Source of the DNA: Ardenticatenaceae bacterium
GTDB lineage: Bacteria; Chloroflexota; Anaerolineae; Promineifilales; Promineifilaceae
Direction of reading: 5' to 3'
NCBI GenBank assembly: GCA_030065875.1
Contig: JASJCR010000050.1
Coordinates: 1-36,152, forward strand
Length of the DNA stretch: 36,152 nt
Positions 16,105-24,592 of the stretch are shown here, in pieces; the stretch's first letter is position 1, and every line of letters begins with the position of its first letter. Below the pieces are notes generated by a model that was not told where the DNA came from, did no database searches, and saw nothing but the letters and a program-made list of their open reading frames with translations. A program made the position numbers and the translations under genes.

Positions 16105-16131
16105 TTAGCACTCCGTCAGTGAGAGTGCTAC
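16105..16131 (+). promoter_or_regulatory. CIRCE operator (HrcA binding site)
   Basis: TTAGCACTC (16105-16113), nine bases, then GAGTGCTAC (16123-16131). This matches the CIRCE consensus TTAGCACTC-N9-GAGTGCTAA in all but the last base. It implies heat-shock control of clpC by an HrcA repressor encoded elsewhere. Confidence 0.9.
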
Positions 16132-16224
16132 ATCTTACATCCTTCAAACTTAAACCATCTAAACTACTAATCATTCAACCTTTAGGGGTAGATTTTTTTG
16201 TGTGTTTTCTGGCACAATTATCAT

Positions 16225-16305
16225 AGACGACAGACCACAGACCACAGACTTCAAACACAACTATCTTTCTGTGGTCTGAACTCTGATGTCTGTAGTCTTT
16301 TTTTT
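16225..16305 (+). repeat. heptanucleotide array forming a hairpin plus T-run in the clpC leader
   Basis: Four units of the form AGACNNC (16225-16252) are mirrored by four of the form CTGNNNT (16269-16296). Together they give a perfect 11-bp core stem CAGACCACAGA/TCTGTGGTCTG, extended by further imperfect pairs, followed by a run of eight T. The structure resembles an intrinsic terminator and lies between the CIRCE promoter and the clpC ribosome-binding site GGAGG. Confidence 0.7.
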
Positions 16306-16327
16306 GCAGGAGGCAAATCTACAAATC

Positions 16328-18793
16328 ATGTCCATGAGATTTGATCGTTTTACTGAGCGGGCCCAGGATGCCGCCGCGCGTGCCTATCAAATTGTGCAGC
16401 GCTACCGCCACAGCCAGGTGGATACCGAGCATCTTTTTCTCGCTTTGCTTGAGCAAAATGACGGAGCGGTGGCTCATATCCTCGACCATTTAAAAGTTGA
16501 CGTGCAGGCGATGATGCAGCGCGTTGATGATGTATTGCGCAATGCACCCAAGGTCAATGTGTATGGCGGCGGTGTGGGTCAAATTTTTTACACGCCCCGC
16601 ATTCGCACCATTTTAGAGCTGGCGCAAAGCGAAGCCAACCAGTTAAAAGATGAGTTTATTTCCACCGAGCACATCTTTTTGGCGATTTTGAGCGAACGCA
16701 ACACCCAAACCTCGCAAATTATGCAGGAATACAGCATTTCGCGTGAGCGGGTGATGGAAGCGATTGAGGAGATTCGCGGCGGCAAACGGGTTACCGATGC
16801 TCAGGCGGAATCACGCTACAAAGCGCTCGCCAAATACAGCCGTGATTTGACGCAGCTGGCCAAAGAGGGGCGGCTGGATCCGGTTATCGGCCGGGATGAT
16901 GAAATCTTGCGCCTGATTCAGGTGTTGAGCCGTCGCACAAAAAACAACCCGGTTTTGATCGGGGAGGCGGGCGTTGGGAAAACCGCTATTGTTGAAGGGC
17001 TGGCCCAAAAAATTGTCAACAGCGACGTACCGGCCAACCTGCTCAATCGGCTGGTGATCTCGCTTGATTTGGGGTCGATGATTGCCGGCAGCCGCTTCCG
17101 CGGTGAATTTGAAGAGCGGCTTAAAGCGGCCGTAGAAGAAGTTAAAAACTCGAACGGGGAAATTATCCTCTTCATTGATGAACTGCATACCGTCGTGGGT
17201 GCTGGGGCAGCTCAGGGCGCGATGGACGCCAGCAATATGCTTAAACCGGCCTTGGCTCGAGGTGAACTGCAGTGTGTCGGGGCTACGACGCTGGATGAAT
17301 ATCGGCAGTACATCGAAAAAGACAGCGCGTTGGAGCGCCGATTCGCCCCTGTATTTGTCGATGAACCAACTGTGGACGACACAATTTTGATGCTGCAGGG
17401 GATCCGCGATCGCTATCAGGCCCATCACAAAGTGGTTTATTCTGATGAAGCGTTGGAAGCCGCAGCCCGGTTGTCTGATCGGTATGTGACCGCCCGCCGT
17501 TTGCCTGACAAAGCGATTGACCTGATTGATGAAGCGGCCGCCAAGCTGCGCGTCCAGCTGTATACCCTGCCGCCGGAAATCAAGGAACTCAAACATCGGT
17601 TTGACAAGCTGGCGGCTGAAGAAGAAGAAGCGCACAACGTCCGCGATTATGAGCGAGCGGCCAACACCCGCGCCGAGCGCCTCCGCTATGAAACGGAATA
17701 CAACGAGAAGCGCGAGCAGTGGCTGGCTGAAAACGCCATTGATGAAATTGTTGACGCTGAAGAAATTGCGGAAGTGATCGAACAGTGGACCGGAATCCCG
17801 GTTAATCAGATGTTGGAAACCGAAGCGGCTCGGCTGCTCAGCATGGAAGAGCGTTTGGCTGACCGGATTGTCGGTCAGAAGAAGGCGATTCATGCCCTGG
17901 CCGACGCCATTCGCCGCAGCCGCTCTGGCCTGGCTGACCCCCTAAAACCGATCGGTTCGTTTATCTTCCTCGGCAGCTCCGGTGTGGGCAAGACCGAATT
18001 GGCCAAAGCGCTGGCTGAATTTATGTTTGGCGATGAAGATGCGCTGATTCGGGTAGACATGAGCGAGTATCGCGAACAGCACACGGTCAGCCGCCTGTTT
18101 GGTGCCCCTCCCGGTTATGTAGGGTACGAAGAAGGTGGCCAGTTGACCGAGCAGGTGCGTCGTAAGCCGTACAGCGTGGTGTTGTTTGATGAAATTGAAA
18201 AAGCTCATCCAGAAGTATGGAATTCCCTGCTTCAGGTTCTCGATGACGGCCGTTTGACAGATGGCCAGGGACGGGTGGTGAATTTCCGCAACACCGTCAT
18301 CATCATGACCAGCAATGTTGGAACCTCGTTTGTCAAGAGCTCTGGCGCTCTGGGATTTGCGGGGATGCGTGATCCGGAGGAGGAGACGCGTCACAAGCAA
18401 ATTGAGGATGCGCTCAAAAAGACGTTCCGGCCGGAGTTTATCAACCGAATCGATGAGATTATCATCTTTGAATCGCTGTCGGTTGAAGAAGTGGTTGAAA
18501 TTGTCGATTTACAGATGAAAGGGATTACCGAGCGGCTGAACGAGTACGGCGGCATCTCTATCGAATTAACCCAGGCTGCTAAAGAATGGCTGGCCGATCA
18601 GGGTTTTGATGATGATTTTGGCGCACGGCCGCTCAAGCGAGCCCTGCAGCGATATGTTGAAAGCCCGATGTCCGTCAGCATGTTGAAGGGCGAATTTGAA
18701 AGGGGTGACCGCGTTCTCGTCGATGTCGAGGATAAAATGCTCACCTTTTCCAAAATGAAAGTGGATGCGGAAGCGGAATCGGTTCCCGCCTAA
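16328..18793 (+). CDS. clpC: ClpC-type AAA+ ATPase (Clp protease unfoldase)
   Basis: 821 aa, a Hsp100 unfoldase that feeds proteins to ClpP. The N-terminal Clp repeats span ~1-145. AAA-1 has Walker A GEAGVGKT (~212) and Walker [13 protein letters not shown]-like middle segment (~424-470, [17 protein letters not shown]) marks ClpC rather than ClpB or ClpA. AAA-2 has Walker A GSSGVGKT (~548) and Walker [13 protein letters not shown]. An LGF loop (GALGFAG, ~674) sits at the position that docks ClpP. An upstream in-frame ATG at 16286 lies in repeat DNA and is rejected. Starts at 16328 and 16334 both fit the family, although GGAGG is ~14 bases from the first. HrcA/CIRCE control is predicted. clpP is not nearby. 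Confidence 0.96.
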   Translation: MSMRFDRFTERAQDAAARAYQIVQRYRHSQVDTEHLFLALLEQNDGAVAHILDHLKVDVQAMMQRVDDVLRNAPKVNVYGGGVGQIFYTPRIRTILELAQSEANQLKDEFISTEHIFLAILSERNTQTSQIMQEYSISRERVMEAIEEIRGGKRVTDAQAESRYKALAKYSRDLTQLAKEGRLDPVIGRDDEILRLIQVLSRRTKNNPVLIGEAGVGKTAIVEGLAQKIVNSDVPANLLNRLVISLDLGSMIAGSRFRGEFEERLKAAVEEVKNSNGEIILFIDELHTVVGAGAAQGAMDASNMLKPALARGELQCVGATTLDEYRQYIEKDSALERRFAPVFVDEPTVDDTILMLQGIRDRYQAHHKVVYSDEALEAAARLSDRYVTARRLPDKAIDLIDEAAAKLRVQLYTLPPEIKELKHRFDKLAAEEEEAHNVRDYERAANTRAERLRYETEYNEKREQWLAENAIDEIVDAEEIAEVIEQWTGIPVNQMLETEAARLLSMEERLADRIVGQKKAIHALADAIRRSRSGLADPLKPIGSFIFLGSSGVGKTELAKALAEFMFGDEDALIRVDMSEYREQHTVSRLFGAPPGYVGYEEGGQLTEQVRRKPYSVVLFDEIEKAHPEVWNSLLQVLDDGRLTDGQGRVVNFRNTVIIMTSNVGTSFVKSSGALGFAGMRDPEEETRHKQIEDALKKTFRPEFINRIDEIIIFESLSVEEVVEIVDLQMKGITERLNEYGGISIELTQAAKEWLADQGFDDDFGARPLKRALQRYVESPMSVSMLKGEFERGDRVLVDVEDKMLTFSKMKVDAEAESVPA

Positions 18794-18811
18794 CTCCACA
18801 CCGTTCTGAAG

Positions 18812-18858
18812 AAACAGCGGCCGGTTGAGATTAACCTCTCAACCGGCCGCTGTTTTTA
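18812..18858 (+). terminator. strong intrinsic terminator of clpC
   Basis: Perfect 19-bp stem (18812-18830 with 18837-18855), six-base loop and T-rich tail. The stem starts with AAA and ends with TTT, so it may work in both directions between the convergent genes. Confidence 0.92.
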
Positions 18859-18902
18859 TTTTGGCCATGGCTCCCACCCCATTTTGTGCTTTGCCCCGAT
18901 CG

Positions 18903-19376
18903 CTATTTCTTTTTTGAATCCTGAACGGCGCGCCACTCATCGTAAGCGGGCACGTTTTCACCGACTGAATAAAAGAAGAAAAAAGCGCCCATCGGCCCCA
19001 TAAATTTAAATTGTTTGCAGAATTTTTTCTCGCGGGCGTAGTAGTCAAGGGCATCCATCGAGCGCAAGTAGGCGGGAAATGAGCCGTGTTCGGCAATCAG
19101 ATCGCGACAGAGCCGCGCGTTTTTGATGGTGGCCTCGATTTTGCGGCCGTTGCGCACGATGCTTTTATCTTGAACCAGCCGCTCGATATCGTGATCGTCA
19201 AAGGCGGCCACTTTCTCGATGTCAAAATCGGCAAACGCCTTTTTGAAATTGGGCCATTTATTGCGGATGACTTCCCAGCTAAAGCCAGACTGAAAAACCG
19301 CCTGGGTGATTTTTTCAAAGTAGCCGGCGTCATTTTCTGGCACGGCCTGAGGGGGAATTTGGGGTTGATAAGTCAT
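18903..19376 (-). CDS. DNA-3-methyladenine glycosylase I (TagI)-like protein
   Basis: 157 aa, with the helical core of the TagI family: YFEKITQAVFQSGFSWEVIR, KKAFADFDIEKVAAF, the IVRNGRKIEATIKNAR helix-hairpin region, and a final MGPMGAFFFFYSVGENVP. TagI enzymes remove 3-methyladenine from alkylated DNA. Compared with E. coli Tag, the N-terminal Cys/His and C-terminal His/Cys ligands of the structural zinc are not seen, and the protein is shorter. It may be a divergent subfamily or have another base specificity. Its ATG overlaps the stop of the upstream acetyltransferase gene by four bases, so the two are one unit. Confidence 0.8.
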   Translation of the reverse strand: MTYQPQIPPQAVPENDAGYFEKITQAVFQSGFSWEVIRNKWPNFKKAFADFDIEKVAAFDDHDIERLVQDKSIVRNGRKIEATIKNARLCRDLIAEHGSFPAYLRSMDALDYYAREKKFCKQFKFMGPMGAFFFFYSVGENVPAYDEWRAVQDSKKK

Positions 19377-19936
19377 GATTTTTTTATCCTTTTGGCCATC
19401 AAAATATCCGGTCTGCCCGGGCCGTTGGCGTCTGGAATAACGCCGACAATGGCATAACCCATTTTCTCGTAAAAAGAGTACGGGTGGTTTTTAAAATTTT
19501 TGATTTGAGCGATGTGGGTCCACACGTCGGGGTAGAGGTCGACACCGGCCAGGGAGGTCATCTCGTTTTCATCATCGCTGCCAAGCATGATGGTCAGACC
19601 ACCGCGAGAGGCCGCCTCACGTTCGAGCGCCTCGACGAGCAGCCGGCCGACACCCTGCCCCTGAGCGGCCGGGTCAACCACCAGCGGGTGGAGTTCCCAG
19701 GTCGTGCCGTAGTATTCGGGCTGCCCCCCAATCCAGCCCAACAGCCGGTTATCTTCAGTCAGGGCTCCCAACACGATATTTTCCGGATCGATACACTCCT
19801 GCAGTTCTTGGCGGCCGTCATCAAGAGTGGGCCAGGCATTGGGCCAGTTTTCGGCAAAGCCGTTGACCAGCAGCGTGGCCGCCTGCTCGATGAGTTCCGT
19901 ATCGGACATCGTCAGCGGAATAATTTTTACAGCCAT
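19373..19936 (-). CDS. GNAT acetyltransferase resembling aminoglycoside 6'-N-acetyltransferases
   Basis: 187-aa GNAT-fold enzyme that uses acetyl-CoA. The acetyl-CoA-binding motif A is VVDPAAQGQGVGRLLVEAL (residues ~90-108). The segment DDENEMTSLAGVDLYPDVW and the ending HPYSFYEKMGYAIVGVIPDA plus KPDI-like GRPDILMAKRI are characteristic of the AAC(6')-I group. The family signature is clear, but chromosomal homologues often act on other amines, so drug resistance cannot be claimed. No good ribosome-binding site precedes the ATG at 19936. The gene is coupled to the TagI-like gene. Confidence 0.82.
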   Translation of the reverse strand: MAVKIIPLTMSDTELIEQAATLLVNGFAENWPNAWPTLDDGRQELQECIDPENIVLGALTEDNRLLGWIGGQPEYYGTTWELHPLVVDPAAQGQGVGRLLVEALEREAASRGGLTIMLGSDDENEMTSLAGVDLYPDVWTHIAQIKNFKNHPYSFYEKMGYAIVGVIPDANGPGRPDILMAKRIKKS

Positions 19937-20029
19937 GCGGTATTTTATGACCCTCGATGGAGAATCGTCAATAACTCGGGAGAGTGGTGTTTTAAATCAA
20001 AAAGACCGCAGATTACGGGGGTTGGTTGG

Positions 20030-20064
20030 CAGACCACAAAAGTTTTCAAAACTTTTGTGGTCTG
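20030..20064. repeat. perfect 35-bp palindrome downstream of the P450 gene
   Basis: A 17-base arm beginning CAGACCACAAAAG is repeated in perfect inverse around one central C. It lies 13 bases past the P450 stop (minus strand) and would form a very stable hairpin. The outer GACCAC shares its sequence with the heptamer arrays at 16.2 and 33.0 kb. It may terminate the P450 transcript, although the T-tract is inside the stem. Confidence 0.7.
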
Positions 20065-20076
20065 AGCCTAAGGTCG

Positions 20077-21414
20077 TTATTTTCGCGGCACAAAGTGCAC
20101 CGGAAATCTATTCATTTGCAGGGTGATGCGCGGTTCCGGCTTGACGACGTGATGGGGATCGGCCAGCCGGATTTTTACTCGCTGGGCAAGGGTGGCCAGC
20201 ACCAACACCTCTTCCATCATGGCAAAGCGGTTGCCGATACAAATGTGTGATCCGCGGCCAAAGGGGAAGTATTTAAATTTGTGCCATCCCGCTTCCGCAT
20301 TGTTGGCAAACCGTTCCGGCCGATAGGCGTATGGCTTATCCCACAGGTCTTCCCGATGATGGGTGGCATAGGAGCTGAGCATGATGTTGCTGCCTTTGGG
20401 GATGTGAACACCTCCCAGCTCGGCATCCGCGTATGCATATCGGGTTTGAAAATACGCGGCCGGTTTTTCGCGGAGCGTTTCTTTGACGATCATCTCGGTG
20501 TAGGGCAGTTGACGGATATCCTCAAGCGTGGGGCGACGGCCGTTGAGGACGGTATCCACCTCTTCGTGCAGCTTGCGCTCCACATCGGGATTTTGTCGCA
20601 GGTGGTTAAACGTCCACGACAAAGAAAGAGAGGTCGTATCGTAACCGGCGAGAAAAATAGTGATCACTTCATCACAAATTTGCTCGTCGGTCATACCGCG
20701 GCCGGTTTCTTCATCACGGGCATTGAGCAGCATATCCAGCAGATCGCCGGTACTTTCCCCTGACTCCCGCCGCTTATTGATAATTTCCATGATGATTTGG
20801 CGGAGCGTTTGGCTGCGCTGCTGATTCCGCCTGCGCGACGGCAGGGGAAGCCATTCCGGCAGAGGGATGGGAGAGCGCAGTTCGCTGATCGCTCCTTCCT
20901 GGAGGGCGTCGATTGTTTGCCCAACCAGGTCGGCTTTAGATGCTCCATCGGCCGAAAACATCGCTTCGGTCACAATGCCCAACGTCAGGCGGTTCATGTT
21001 CTGTCGCAGATCGTAAACTTCACCGGGTTTAACCTCATCCAAAAGCGCTTCGGCATGGCGCACCATGAGATCGGCATATTGGGCGATTTGTCGGGCGTGA
21101 AAAGCCGGTTGAATCATTCGCCTTTGGACGAGCCACGGCTGCCCATCTGAGACGAGGATGCCGTCACCCATCGTGCGCCGCAGGATTCGCTGGGTGTCTC
21201 CACCACGCTGGAAAACATCTTTGCGCTTTATTTTCACCTCTTGCATGAGGTCTAAATCTTTGACAAAGAAAAAGACTTTGGGGCCTAATCTGAAGCGGGT
21301 AATTGGTGCATCTTCATGGGCCAAGCGCACGAGAAAGGCCAGTGGATCGGCCTGAAACTCTGCTGCGCTGCCCAGCAGCCAGCTGTCTTTATATTGAGCG
21401 TTCTGTACTTCCAT
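20077..21414 (-). CDS. cytochrome P450 monooxygenase
   Basis: 445 aa. Three signatures are present. The I-helix oxygen-activation motif is AGYDTTS, the K-helix ExxR is ETLR, and the heme-ligand loop FPFGRGSHICIGNRFA carries the axial cysteine. PERF appears as YRPERFAN. The layout resembles bacterial class enzymes of the CYP102/CYP110 type without a fused reductase, so separate redox partners are needed. Fatty acids or alkanes are typical substrates of such relatives, but the substrate here is unknown. The ORF is open 60 bases further upstream. The ATG at 21414 is preferred as the protein then begins with a normal N-terminal helix. No strong ribosome-binding site is seen. Confidence 0.95.
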   Translation of the reverse strand: MEVQNAQYKDSWLLGSAAEFQADPLAFLVRLAHEDAPITRFRLGPKVFFFVKDLDLMQEVKIKRKDVFQRGGDTQRILRRTMGDGILVSDGQPWLVQRRMIQPAFHARQIAQYADLMVRHAEALLDEVKPGEVYDLRQNMNRLTLGIVTEAMFSADGASKADLVGQTIDALQEGAISELRSPIPLPEWLPLPSRRRNQQRSQTLRQIIMEIINKRRESGESTGDLLDMLLNARDEETGRGMTDEQICDEVITIFLAGYDTTSLSLSWTFNHLRQNPDVERKLHEEVDTVLNGRRPTLEDIRQLPYTEMIVKETLREKPAAYFQTRYAYADAELGGVHIPKGSNIMLSSYATHHREDLWDKPYAYRPERFANNAEAGWHKFKYFPFGRGSHICIGNRFAMMEEVLVLATLAQRVKIRLADPHHVVKPEPRITLQMNRFPVHFVPRK

Positions 21415-21610
21415 AATTACTGTGTATCTCTGCAAAATTGCTGATGGCTCACCCTTTCTGGGGATAGAGCACAATTTATAGTTGACGGCGACAACCTTAC
21501 CCCATCTTTATAAATGGTGTATTTATTTAAGCTTCTTGTTATGTGAATGTTGAGATAGTGTTTAAAACCGCCGGCTAAGGGTTGGATTGCAAACCGGTTA
21601 AATCCTTTAG

Positions 21611-21797
21611 CCCCGCATTTTTGAAGATTTACAAATAAATGCGGATACCTCCCAAACAAGCCTGTCATCCTGGCCCCCGTCTTCACGGGGGTAAACTACG
21701 GCGGGGATCCACCGGTGACAATCCAATGGATTCCCGCTTTCGCGGGAATGACAAAGCGATATCGGTATTTATTTGTCAAAACTCAACAATGCGGGGG
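21611..21797. mobile_element. MITE-like element, copy 1 (left of the two-component cassette)
   Basis: 187 bp bounded by 39-bp imperfect inverted repeats (31 of 39 match) that begin CCCCGCATT. The core contains the palindrome ATTCCCGCTTTCGCGGGAAT (21730-21749) and a second hairpin of C/G runs near 21674-21691. It encodes no protein. A second, diverged copy lies in the opposite orientation at 24264-24430. No target-site duplication is evident. This element is the main content of the 501-base gap 21415-21915. The rest of that gap is AT-rich with no gene seen. Confidence 0.65.
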
Positions 21798-21915
21798 GAA
21801 GAAATTTCCCAATTGTCAACACAGGTTAAACACAGTAAGGGAAAATCAAACTACAACAAGCTGCCGAACTCCTTCCCCCGCCCAATTTATGATAAACCGG
21901 CCGTCGTGTCAATCG

Positions 21916-22467
21916 TTATTTTAGGACTGCCCTGGCAACCTCAAGGATCGAATGACGTGATTCACGGGCTCGCAGCTGCAGCAGGCGATAGGCATCCTCT
22001 TCACTGAGCCCTTTTTCAGCCATTAACTTCCCCTTGGCTTTATCGATCACCTTGCGCGTTTCCAGAGCCTTCCCCAACTTCTCTTTATCGGCTTCGAGGG
22101 CTTGTACCTGGTCGAACCGTTTGACGGCCACGGCGACGGCCGCCTGTAATGATTTGGGGTCTACCGGTTTAATCAGGTACCCCTGAATCGGCAAATCGGT
22201 AGCCTGCTCGATGAGGTCCCCATCCGCATAAGCAGTTAACATAATAATTGGCATCGGGGTGGATTTACACAAAGCCCTGGCGGTTTTAATCCCGTCCGTG
22301 TAGGGCATATTAATATCGAGAATCGCCATGTCGGGGTGGTGTTTTCGAGCCATTTGTAGGGCTTCACGGCCGTTTGTGGCATCAATCACTGAATGCCCCA
22401 TGTCGCGCAGTATCGCTTTTAAGCCCATGCGTATAATGGATTCGTCGTCTGCAATGAGAATACGCAT
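21916..22467 (-). CDS. response regulator with ANTAR RNA-binding output domain
   Basis: 183 aa. The receiver domain (residues 1-120) has the acidic pair Asp7/Asp8, phospho-acceptor Asp51 (LDINMP), Thr78 and Lys100. The C-terminal ~125-183 is an ANTAR domain (VIDKAKGKLMAEKGLSEEDA, LLQLRARESRHSILEVARAV). ANTAR proteins bind paired small RNA hairpins with six-base loops and prevent transcription termination. EutV, NasR and AmiR are examples. The ATG at 22467 has AGGAG six bases upstream, and the longer open frame is rejected. It lies downstream of the sensor kinase gene on the same strand. Candidate targets are the amt and gltB leaders in this window. Confidence 0.93.
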   Translation of the reverse strand: MRILIADDESIIRMGLKAILRDMGHSVIDATNGREALQMARKHHPDMAILDINMPYTDGIKTARALCKSTPMPIIMLTAYADGDLIEQATDLPIQGYLIKPVDPKSLQAAVAVAVKRFDQVQALEADKEKLGKALETRKVIDKAKGKLMAEKGLSEEDAYRLLQLRARESRHSILEVARAVLK

Positions 22468-22624
22468 TATGATCTCCTGTGAACGTTGCCATACGATATT
22501 GTGAATAGTGGAGCTTAACAGTTTTTTGCTAAGCAATCCATTGGAGGCGGCAAAATTTGCGTAAAAAAGCTAGAGTAATTGGTTATTGGTATATTAGTTT
22601 ATTGAACCATCTTCATCAAAGTTC

Positions 22625-22680
22625 AATCGTAAATCATATTTCGTATCTCGTATTTCGTAAATCATATCTCGTGTCTTGGA
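22625..22680. repeat. heptanucleotide array overlapping the kinase stop codon
   Basis: Eight units in register, such as AATCGTA, AATCATA, TTTCGTA and TCTCGTA. The array covers the kinase TGA stop (22662-22664) and its last codons (HEI) and extends into the spacer toward the ANTAR gene. Confidence 0.85.
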
Positions 22681-24251
22681 AATTCAATCACCACCTCCGC
22701 GCCGGGGTTTCCATTTTGAAAAGATACCTGCCCCTTTAAATCACCTTGGACCAGGTTTTCGATTAGCTCCAGCCCGAGATTACGCTCGAGTTCAGCCGGC
22801 AGCCCCTGGCCATCATCGCGAACGGTGACCAGATACTTCTCTGCCGTGCGGGCCAGGGTAATCGTAACGGTTCCCCGTTCCCGACCCTTAAATCCATGTT
22901 CGATGGAATTTTGCACCAGTTCATTGACCGCCAGCGTCAGCGCCGTGGCCACCCGGCTGGGCAGAGACAGCTCTTCGCCGCGGACGTGGATCTCAATTTG
23001 CTTCTGAGGAGCGATCATCACCGCCTGGACAATTCGTTCAATTACATCTTTGACGTCGACCAGGCGAAATCCCCGCTCGGAAAGCACTTCGTGAACGGCG
23101 GCGATACTTTGAACCCGGCCGATGCTGACTTCGAGCACCTCGCGGGTATTCATCCGGTCCGCATCCCCTATTTGAAGACGCATCAACATGGCCACCGTCT
23201 GCAAATTATTTTTTATGCGGTGGTGCATCTCTTTGATGACGGCCGCATTGGTAATCAGCTGCGCATTTTCGATCGCCAGCGCCGTTTGATTGGCCAGAGT
23301 GGTAAAAAGGGAGCGCTGTTTCTGGCTGAATTGAACCGGGGTGCTGGTGTAGCAGGTCATCACGCCGATCACCCGTTCGCGAACGATCAGCGGCACGGCC
23401 AACAGCGACACCAACCCCTCTTTGCGGGCCAGCTCCTGCCCTAAATAGCGCTTATCATCCTGGACATTTTTAATGGTGATGGGCTGGCCGGTAAGGGCTA
23501 CCCGGCCGATCGCCCCTAAACCCAGCGGCAGCGGCGGCCGGTGCCGGTAAGAGGCGTCATTGCGCTTGGCGGACCGAAGTTCGAGGTATTGTCCGCTTTC
23601 GTCAAGCATAAAGACCGAACAAACGGAGGCGTTCATCGTTTGAGCCGCCATCCCGGTAACGACGTCCAGCATATCTTCTAAATATTGGGGAGCGGTGACC
23701 GCTTCGCTCAGGCGAGCCAGCGTTTTGAGCTCTTCAAGCTGTTCTTTCTGGCGCTCGTAAAGCTGAGTTTTATACAGGGCACCGGCGGTGAGATCGGCGA
23801 TCAGCGACAGCAATGCCACCTCATCCTCGTCAAACTCATGGGGCAGCACCGTTTGGACATTGATGGCCCCAATGACCTTTTTTTCAACAATGAGCGGCGC
23901 GGCCAGCAGCGATTCAAACCCCATCTCTTTGGCCCCGGTGACCCGCTTAAAAAAGGGATTTTCTTTGGCCCGGGTTGCAAAAACCGGCCGGCCCTGAAGA
24001 ACCGCCTGACCGGTCATCCCTTCCCCAATTTGCAGGGTGCCACGCCCCAAAGCCTCCGGCGCCAACCCGGTGGTGGCCCTCAGACGGAGCGTCTCTTCAT
24101 CCGGGTCGAGCAAGTACAGCGAACAGGAGTCGATTTTCATCAAATCGCTCGTCTGCTGTACGATCAAGGCCAGCGTTTCATCTAGATCTTCAACTGCGGC
24201 CAGGGCCCGGGTGATGTGGCGCAGCCCGATCATGGTTTTGGTACCCAACAT
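22662..24251 (-). CDS. cytoplasmic sensor histidine kinase, GAF-GAF-HisKA_2-HATPase
   Basis: 529 aa without membrane segments, so it senses an internal signal. Two GAF domains span residues ~15-160 and ~195-335. The HisKA_2 dimerisation motif is MHHRIKNNLQ, with His342 as likely phospho-site, and the HATPase_c domain follows (N-box NELVQNSIEHGF ~444, DDGQGLPAE ~479). This is the EutW-like class that partners ANTAR regulators, and the adjacent gene is one. The frame extends to a TTG at 24281. The ATG at 24251 is preferred. Its upstream region and perhaps promoter overlap a MITE-like element, and its last codons lie in a heptamer array. The GAF ligand is unknown. Confidence 0.92.
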   Translation of the reverse strand: MLGTKTMIGLRHITRALAAVEDLDETLALIVQQTSDLMKIDSCSLYLLDPDEETLRLRATTGLAPEALGRGTLQIGEGMTGQAVLQGRPVFATRAKENPFFKRVTGAKEMGFESLLAAPLIVEKKVIGAINVQTVLPHEFDEDEVALLSLIADLTAGALYKTQLYERQKEQLEELKTLARLSEAVTAPQYLEDMLDVVTGMAAQTMNASVCSVFMLDESGQYLELRSAKRNDASYRHRPPLPLGLGAIGRVALTGQPITIKNVQDDKRYLGQELARKEGLVSLLAVPLIVRERVIGVMTCYTSTPVQFSQKQRSLFTTLANQTALAIENAQLITNAAVIKEMHHRIKNNLQTVAMLMRLQIGDADRMNTREVLEVSIGRVQSIAAVHEVLSERGFRLVDVKDVIERIVQAVMIAPQKQIEIHVRGEELSLPSRVATALTLAVNELVQNSIEHGFKGRERGTVTITLARTAEKYLVTVRDDGQGLPAELERNLGLELIENLVQGDLKGQVSFQNGNPGAEVVIEFPRHEI

Positions 24252-24263
24252 GAAAAAATTATT

Positions 24264-24430
24264 CCCCAGTACTTTTAACAATCAAACCCCAATAGCGTAA
24301 CGTCATTCCCGCGAAAGCGGGAATCCACTGGATGGTCACCGATGGATCCCCGCCTGCGCGGGGATGACGAGTCTGTTTTGAAAGTCGGTTCATATCCACA
24401 TTCATTTGTAAATCTTCAATATTCATCGGT
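24264..24430. mobile_element. MITE-like element, copy 2 (inverted, right of the two-component cassette)
   Basis: 24302-24327 is identical over 26 bases to the inverse of 21727-21752, and the next 27 bases match at 24 positions. 24400-24419 matches the inverse of 21621-21640 at 19 of 20 positions. The ends are more decayed than in copy 1. It lies directly upstream of the kinase start. The remainder of the 341-base gap to the glycosyltransferase holds a CCGCAGATTATG repeat word (24506-24517) and no gene. Confidence 0.65.
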
Positions 24431-24592
24431 AAAAGTAATTAAGAAAGCTTAAGTTGCAGAGTATTTAAGTGATCTACAGATACTTTTCAAAAATTTACTG
24501 TCCGCAGATTATGCAGAGCTCCGCAGGAGCTAGAGAGAAATCAGTGATAATCTGTGGCTGTTTTCTTAAATAATCAGATAAAATTGCAGCCC

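Noticed and set aside
16286..16327. N-terminal extension of ClpC starting at 16286
   Set aside because: The extra codons come from repeat DNA and the ribosome-binding site, and the family starts at [10 protein letters not shown].
16811..17893. 360-codon open frame on the minus strand of clpC
   Set aside because: It is antisense to a clearly conserved gene and has no protein family character.
19373..19936. Calling the acetyltransferase an aminoglycoside resistance gene
   Set aside because: The family match is good, but there is no mobile context and environmental homologues may have other substrates.
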